From Chitinophaga eiseniae (GTDB lineage Bacteria > Bacteroidota > Bacteroidia > Chitinophagales > Chitinophagaceae): a stretch of 64,000 nucleotides of DNA. Of this stretch, positions 61,808-64,000 are shown piece by piece; the stretch's first letter is position 1; each line of letters begins with the position of its first letter. Under the pieces are notes generated by a model. It did not search any database. It saw only the letters and a list, made by a program, of their open reading frames with translations, and was not told where the DNA came from. The stretch spans positions 1 to 64,000 of the forward strand of contig NZ_FUWZ01000007.1 of NCBI RefSeq assembly GCF_900167135.1, read 5' to 3'. A program made the translations under genes and the position numbers.

Positions 61808-62518
61808 ATGGAAAGGAAAAATTTTCTCAGATCACTGGCTGTTACAGCCATCTCTGCCCCTGTACTGCTGGAAGCCTGTAAAAAGGACAATGCAGAACCC
61901 GCAGCGGCTGCCTCCGGCGCACAGGCCGAAGCTGCCTGCCGGCTCACAGATCCCGATATGGACGGCCCTTATCCGCTGTACAACAGCCGCGGCTCTATTA
62001 TCAACCGGGTAAATATCACAGACAACAAACCCGGTCTGCCGCTCAATATCGACATCAAAGTGCAGAGCGTAAGCAGGGGCTGTGCACCGGTGACCAACGC
62101 ACGCGTGGATATCTGGCAGTGCGATAAAGACGGTTACTATTCCGGTTACGTGAACAACGGCTACCTGGGCGTGCAGAACAATATCGGACGCCTGTTTGGA
62201 CGCGGACTGCAGTACACCAACGCCAGCGGCATGGTGCATTTCCTGTCTATTTATCCCGGATGGTACCCCGGCCGTTGTACCCATCTGCATGCGCAGATCT
62301 TCATCGGCACCAGCCTGTACCTCACTACACAGATTGCTTTCCCTGACGCTGTTAACGCCGCCGTATATAGCACACCGTTATATGCATTACACGGACAAAA
62401 CCCCACTACCAACTACCTTGACACTATCATCAACGACTCACTGGCTACTGAACTGGCTACTGTAACACCTGCCGCCGGCGGGGGATACAACCTGTCTCAC
62501 GTTATCAACATCAGATGA
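61808..62518 (+). CDS. Exported intradiol ring-cleavage dioxygenase-like lipoprotein
   Basis: A 236-residue protein. Its N-terminus MERKNFLRSLAVTAISAPVL with LLEAC (Cys24) is a lipoprotein signal and may be Tat-like. The domain matches intradiol dioxygenases: DGPYPL, VDIWQCDKDGYYSGY and LSIYPGWYPGRCTHLHAQIF. The Fe(III) ligands are Tyr111, Tyr153, His159 and His161. Known family members open catechol rings, but the extracytoplasmic location and lack of any aromatic pathway nearby leave the substrate open. Confidence 0.9.
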   Translation: MERKNFLRSLAVTAISAPVLLEACKKDNAEPAAAASGAQAEAACRLTDPDMDGPYPLYNSRGSIINRVNITDNKPGLPLNIDIKVQSVSRGCAPVTNARVDIWQCDKDGYYSGYVNNGYLGVQNNIGRLFGRGLQYTNASGMVHFLSIYPGWYPGRCTHLHAQIFIGTSLYLTTQIAFPDAVNAAVYSTPLYALHGQNPTTNYLDTIINDSLATELATVTPAAGGGYNLSHVINIR

Positions 62519-62561
62519 TCTCTTTTCAACCAATTTCTTACCAGTCGATTAATTTCTTTTT

Positions 62562-63113
62562 ATGAAGATGCAGCCAGCGCAGATCATCCTGTCTTACAGA
62601 CAGCTTATAGATGCCACTTCCACGGGGGACCTGGAGAAAAAGATATTCGAAGATTCCTATGTGGAATTCCTGATGCAGTCGCAGGCATACAATACTGACA
62701 AACAATTCCGGACCTTTACGGAACTGAAAGCCCATAACCCGAAATCCAATTCGCTGCATTATAAAGTAGGCTTCGCAGTAGGGCTACATCTGCAGGAAAT
62801 GGGCAACAGGATACCGGGGGTGAAGGATTGTCTCGGTAACAAAGAGCTGCCTTTTGAACTGTATCATCTGGAGCTGATCGAGTCTGACATTGAAGACCGG
62901 CAGCAGCACCGGGTGGCGCTGAATTACATCACGCCGCCGTTCACGCTGCTGGAGATCATCGGCGACCGGCTGCTGTTGGTATCACCCGAACAGACCGGCC
63001 AACCGGACACTTTTGATACTTTCATGGTGGCCATGCAGCCACAGCTGGCCATTACCAGTTACAAACCACTGGGGCAGCCGCAGGAGGTGCATCATGTGGC
63101 ACAGGTAATCTAA
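62562..63113 (+). CDS. Protein of unknown function (183 aa)
   Basis: A soluble-looking protein without signal peptide or membrane segment. Visible features are an N-terminal helical half (IILSYRQLIDATSTGDLEKKIFEDSY) and a mixed C-terminal half (LLEIIGDRLLLVSPEQTG). No motif was recognised. It starts 43 bases after the dioxygenase gene and is followed by a hairpin. It may be co-transcribed with the dioxygenase. Confidence 0.7.
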   Translation: MKMQPAQIILSYRQLIDATSTGDLEKKIFEDSYVEFLMQSQAYNTDKQFRTFTELKAHNPKSNSLHYKVGFAVGLHLQEMGNRIPGVKDCLGNKELPFELYHLELIESDIEDRQQHRVALNYITPPFTLLEIIGDRLLLVSPEQTGQPDTFDTFMVAMQPQLAITSYKPLGQPQEVHHVAQVI

Positions 63114-63133
63114 AACAACAAAACAGGCGGGTA

Positions 63134-63169
63134 GGGTAAGTTGTAGGCCGTATGGCTTACAACTTACCC
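63134..63169. terminator. Hairpin between convergent genes
   Basis: Arms of 16 bases (63134-63149 with 63154-63169, GGGTAAGTTGTA core) with one mismatch and a 4-base loop. It overlaps the last codons and stop of the minus-strand permease gene. Confidence 0.75.
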
Positions 63170-64000
63170 TCTTTGGCTGTCCTGAACAGGTACCATAGCT
63201 TTATCTTTAAAGCCAGCCAGCCCAGGAAGGCATATACCAGCAATAAAATGCCCAGATGCCGGATATAAGGATAGGTGAGTTCCACCGATCCCTTCTGGAT
63301 CAGCAGGATTTTGAAGGCCTGCAGGAAGGGCGTCAGCGGGATGATATTAGCCATAAACTGCACAAACGCCGGCATGGCGCTGAGCGGCCAGGTAAAGCCG
63401 CTGATGATAAACGCAGGGGAGGCGATCACCATCAGTACCTGCGTGGCTTTTAAGGCGTCTGGTATGAGAATGCTGACAAACACGCCCATGAATGAAGCCG
63501 ATCCCACAAAGAAGGCGGTCAGCCATATAAAGCTGAGAATGCCCTCCGGCAACGGCACATTGAAGAACATGTGCATGAAATAATAAATGGAAACGATGAG
63601 AATGGAGAATGTCCAGATAGGGATTACCTTGATCAGCATGATCGGGAACGCCCGGCGGCGCATGCCTGCATACTCCGTTACAAAAGACCCGCGCTGGAAC
63701 TCCGCAGCAAAGCTGATGGCCATCGCCAGCAGTATCACCTGCTGCAATACCACCGCCAGCATGGCCGGCCACATAAATATGAGATAGTTGCTGGTGGTAT
63801 TGAAGAGGGTGATATAGTTCGTTTTAAACGGTTCATACTGCGTGGCGGCCCTTACAGCGGGCATGCCCATTTTCTGCAGTCCCTTGATGGACACACCGGC
63901 GGAAAACGTGCCGATGGTAAGCTGCAGCGCCTTGGAGGCGAAGTTGGCCGTCAGCACGTTACTGGTGTTCACATACACATTTACTTCCGGATATTTTTTC
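63157..64000 (-). CDS. ABC-2 type transporter permease, 5' end cut by the window
   Basis: The reading frame is open to base 64000 and continues beyond it. The visible part (281 residues) has a soluble loop (ANFASKALQLTIGTF) followed by about six membrane helices (LIFMWPAMLAVVLQQVILLA, FSILIVSIYYFMHMFFNVPL, LLLVYAFLGWLALKIKLW). The pattern matches YhgE/YbhR-like ABC-2 permeases with the conserved FAAEFQRGSF segment. Such permeases export drugs or lipids together with an ATPase and often an HlyD protein encoded upstream on this strand, outside the window. Confidence 0.88.
   Translation of the reverse strand, partial: KKYPEVNVYVNTSNVLTANFASKALQLTIGTFSAGVSIKGLQKMGMPAVRAATQYEPFKTNYITLFNTTSNYLIFMWPAMLAVVLQQVILLAMAISFAAEFQRGSFVTEYAGMRRRAFPIMLIKVIPIWTFSILIVSIYYFMHMFFNVPLPEGILSFIWLTAFFVGSASFMGVFVSILIPDALKATQVLMVIASPAFIISGFTWPLSAMPAFVQFMANIIPLTPFLQAFKILLIQKGSVELTYPYIRHLGILLLVYAFLGWLALKIKLWYLFRTAKEGKL

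Noticed and set aside
1..64000. CRISPR arrays, tRNA and rRNA genes, transposases, integrases and attachment sites
   Set aside because: No spaced direct repeats, no cloverleaf with a T-loop consensus, and no DDE, HUH or integrase motif was seen on either strand.

Overview
The window reads as a chromosomal segment of a Bacteroidota bacterium, most likely a Chitinophaga-like member of the Chitinophagaceae. The evidence is two SusC/SusD pairs (one with an STN domain and its own ECF sigma/FecR pair), TAnnTTTG-type -7 promoter elements, the absence of strong Shine-Dalgarno spacing, many AraC and LytTR-type regulators, PVC-type cytochromes and roughly 50% GC. No rRNA, tRNA, CRISPR array, transposase or integrase was seen. 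All assignments rest on reading motifs; no database search was possible.

Layout. 1-10.4 kb: the 3' end of a nonribosomal peptide locus on the + strand (NRPS end with A(C-terminus)-PCP-E-C, type II thioesterase, PvdE/SyrD-like exporter, membrane M28 peptidase, TonB-dependent receptor-like barrel). 10.5-16.2 kb: XRE regulator, serine hydrolase plus WYL regulator, RidA, then on the minus strand an AraC regulator with a TetX-like flavin monooxygenase and a small membrane protein. 16.5-23.5 kb: ECF sigma, FecR, STN-SusC and SusD, a typical trans-envelope nutrient-sensing system. 23.5-26.1 kb (minus): a secreted coiled-coil protein translationally coupled to an M48 peptidase with TPR-like repeats. 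26.3-28.6 kb: an SDR-fold protein lacking its catalytic Tyr and Lys, a cysteine-rich ECF sigma factor and a DUF3237 protein.

28.7-34.3 kb is a respiratory/copper block: SCO protein, cysteine-motif protein, AraC regulator, three very small proteins, then a cytochrome bd subunit I-like protein fused to cytochrome c, a second membrane cytochrome c and a 49-aa one-helix protein. 34.8-39.5 kb: a GxGYxYP protein facing a NarL-type two-component pair. 39.6-41.5 kb: a small lipoprotein, a Fur-family regulator with a perfect palindrome beside its start codon, and a divergent exported RidA-like protein with DinB.

41.5-55.4 kb is a probable carbohydrate or sugar-acid utilisation locus: an AraC regulator divergent from an operon encoding a ketose 3-epimerase-like TIM barrel, an enolase-superfamily dehydratase, a VOC protein, a 2-hydroxyacid dehydrogenase, a ThuA-like protein and an SGNH/PVC-dehydrogenase/cytochrome c fusion, followed by SusC/SusD. 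55.4-57.7 kb (minus): DUF2625 protein, MFS transporter, and a PepSY-family gene remnant that ends inside a perfect 44-bp palindrome carrying the MFS promoter. 57.9-64 kb: a FadL-like barrel, a VOC protein, a LytS/LytTR pair, a lipoprotein-type intradiol dioxygenase, an unknown protein, and the end of an ABC-2 permease cut by the window edge.

Most striking observations: the palindrome/promoter at 57474-57529, the heme c-containing bd-like oxidase with adjacent tiny membrane proteins, the active-site-less SDR beside a cysteine-rich ECF sigma, two tandem hairpins with an identical loop between fecR and susC, and a recurrent family of intergenic hairpins sharing a TTGTAAG-like core.
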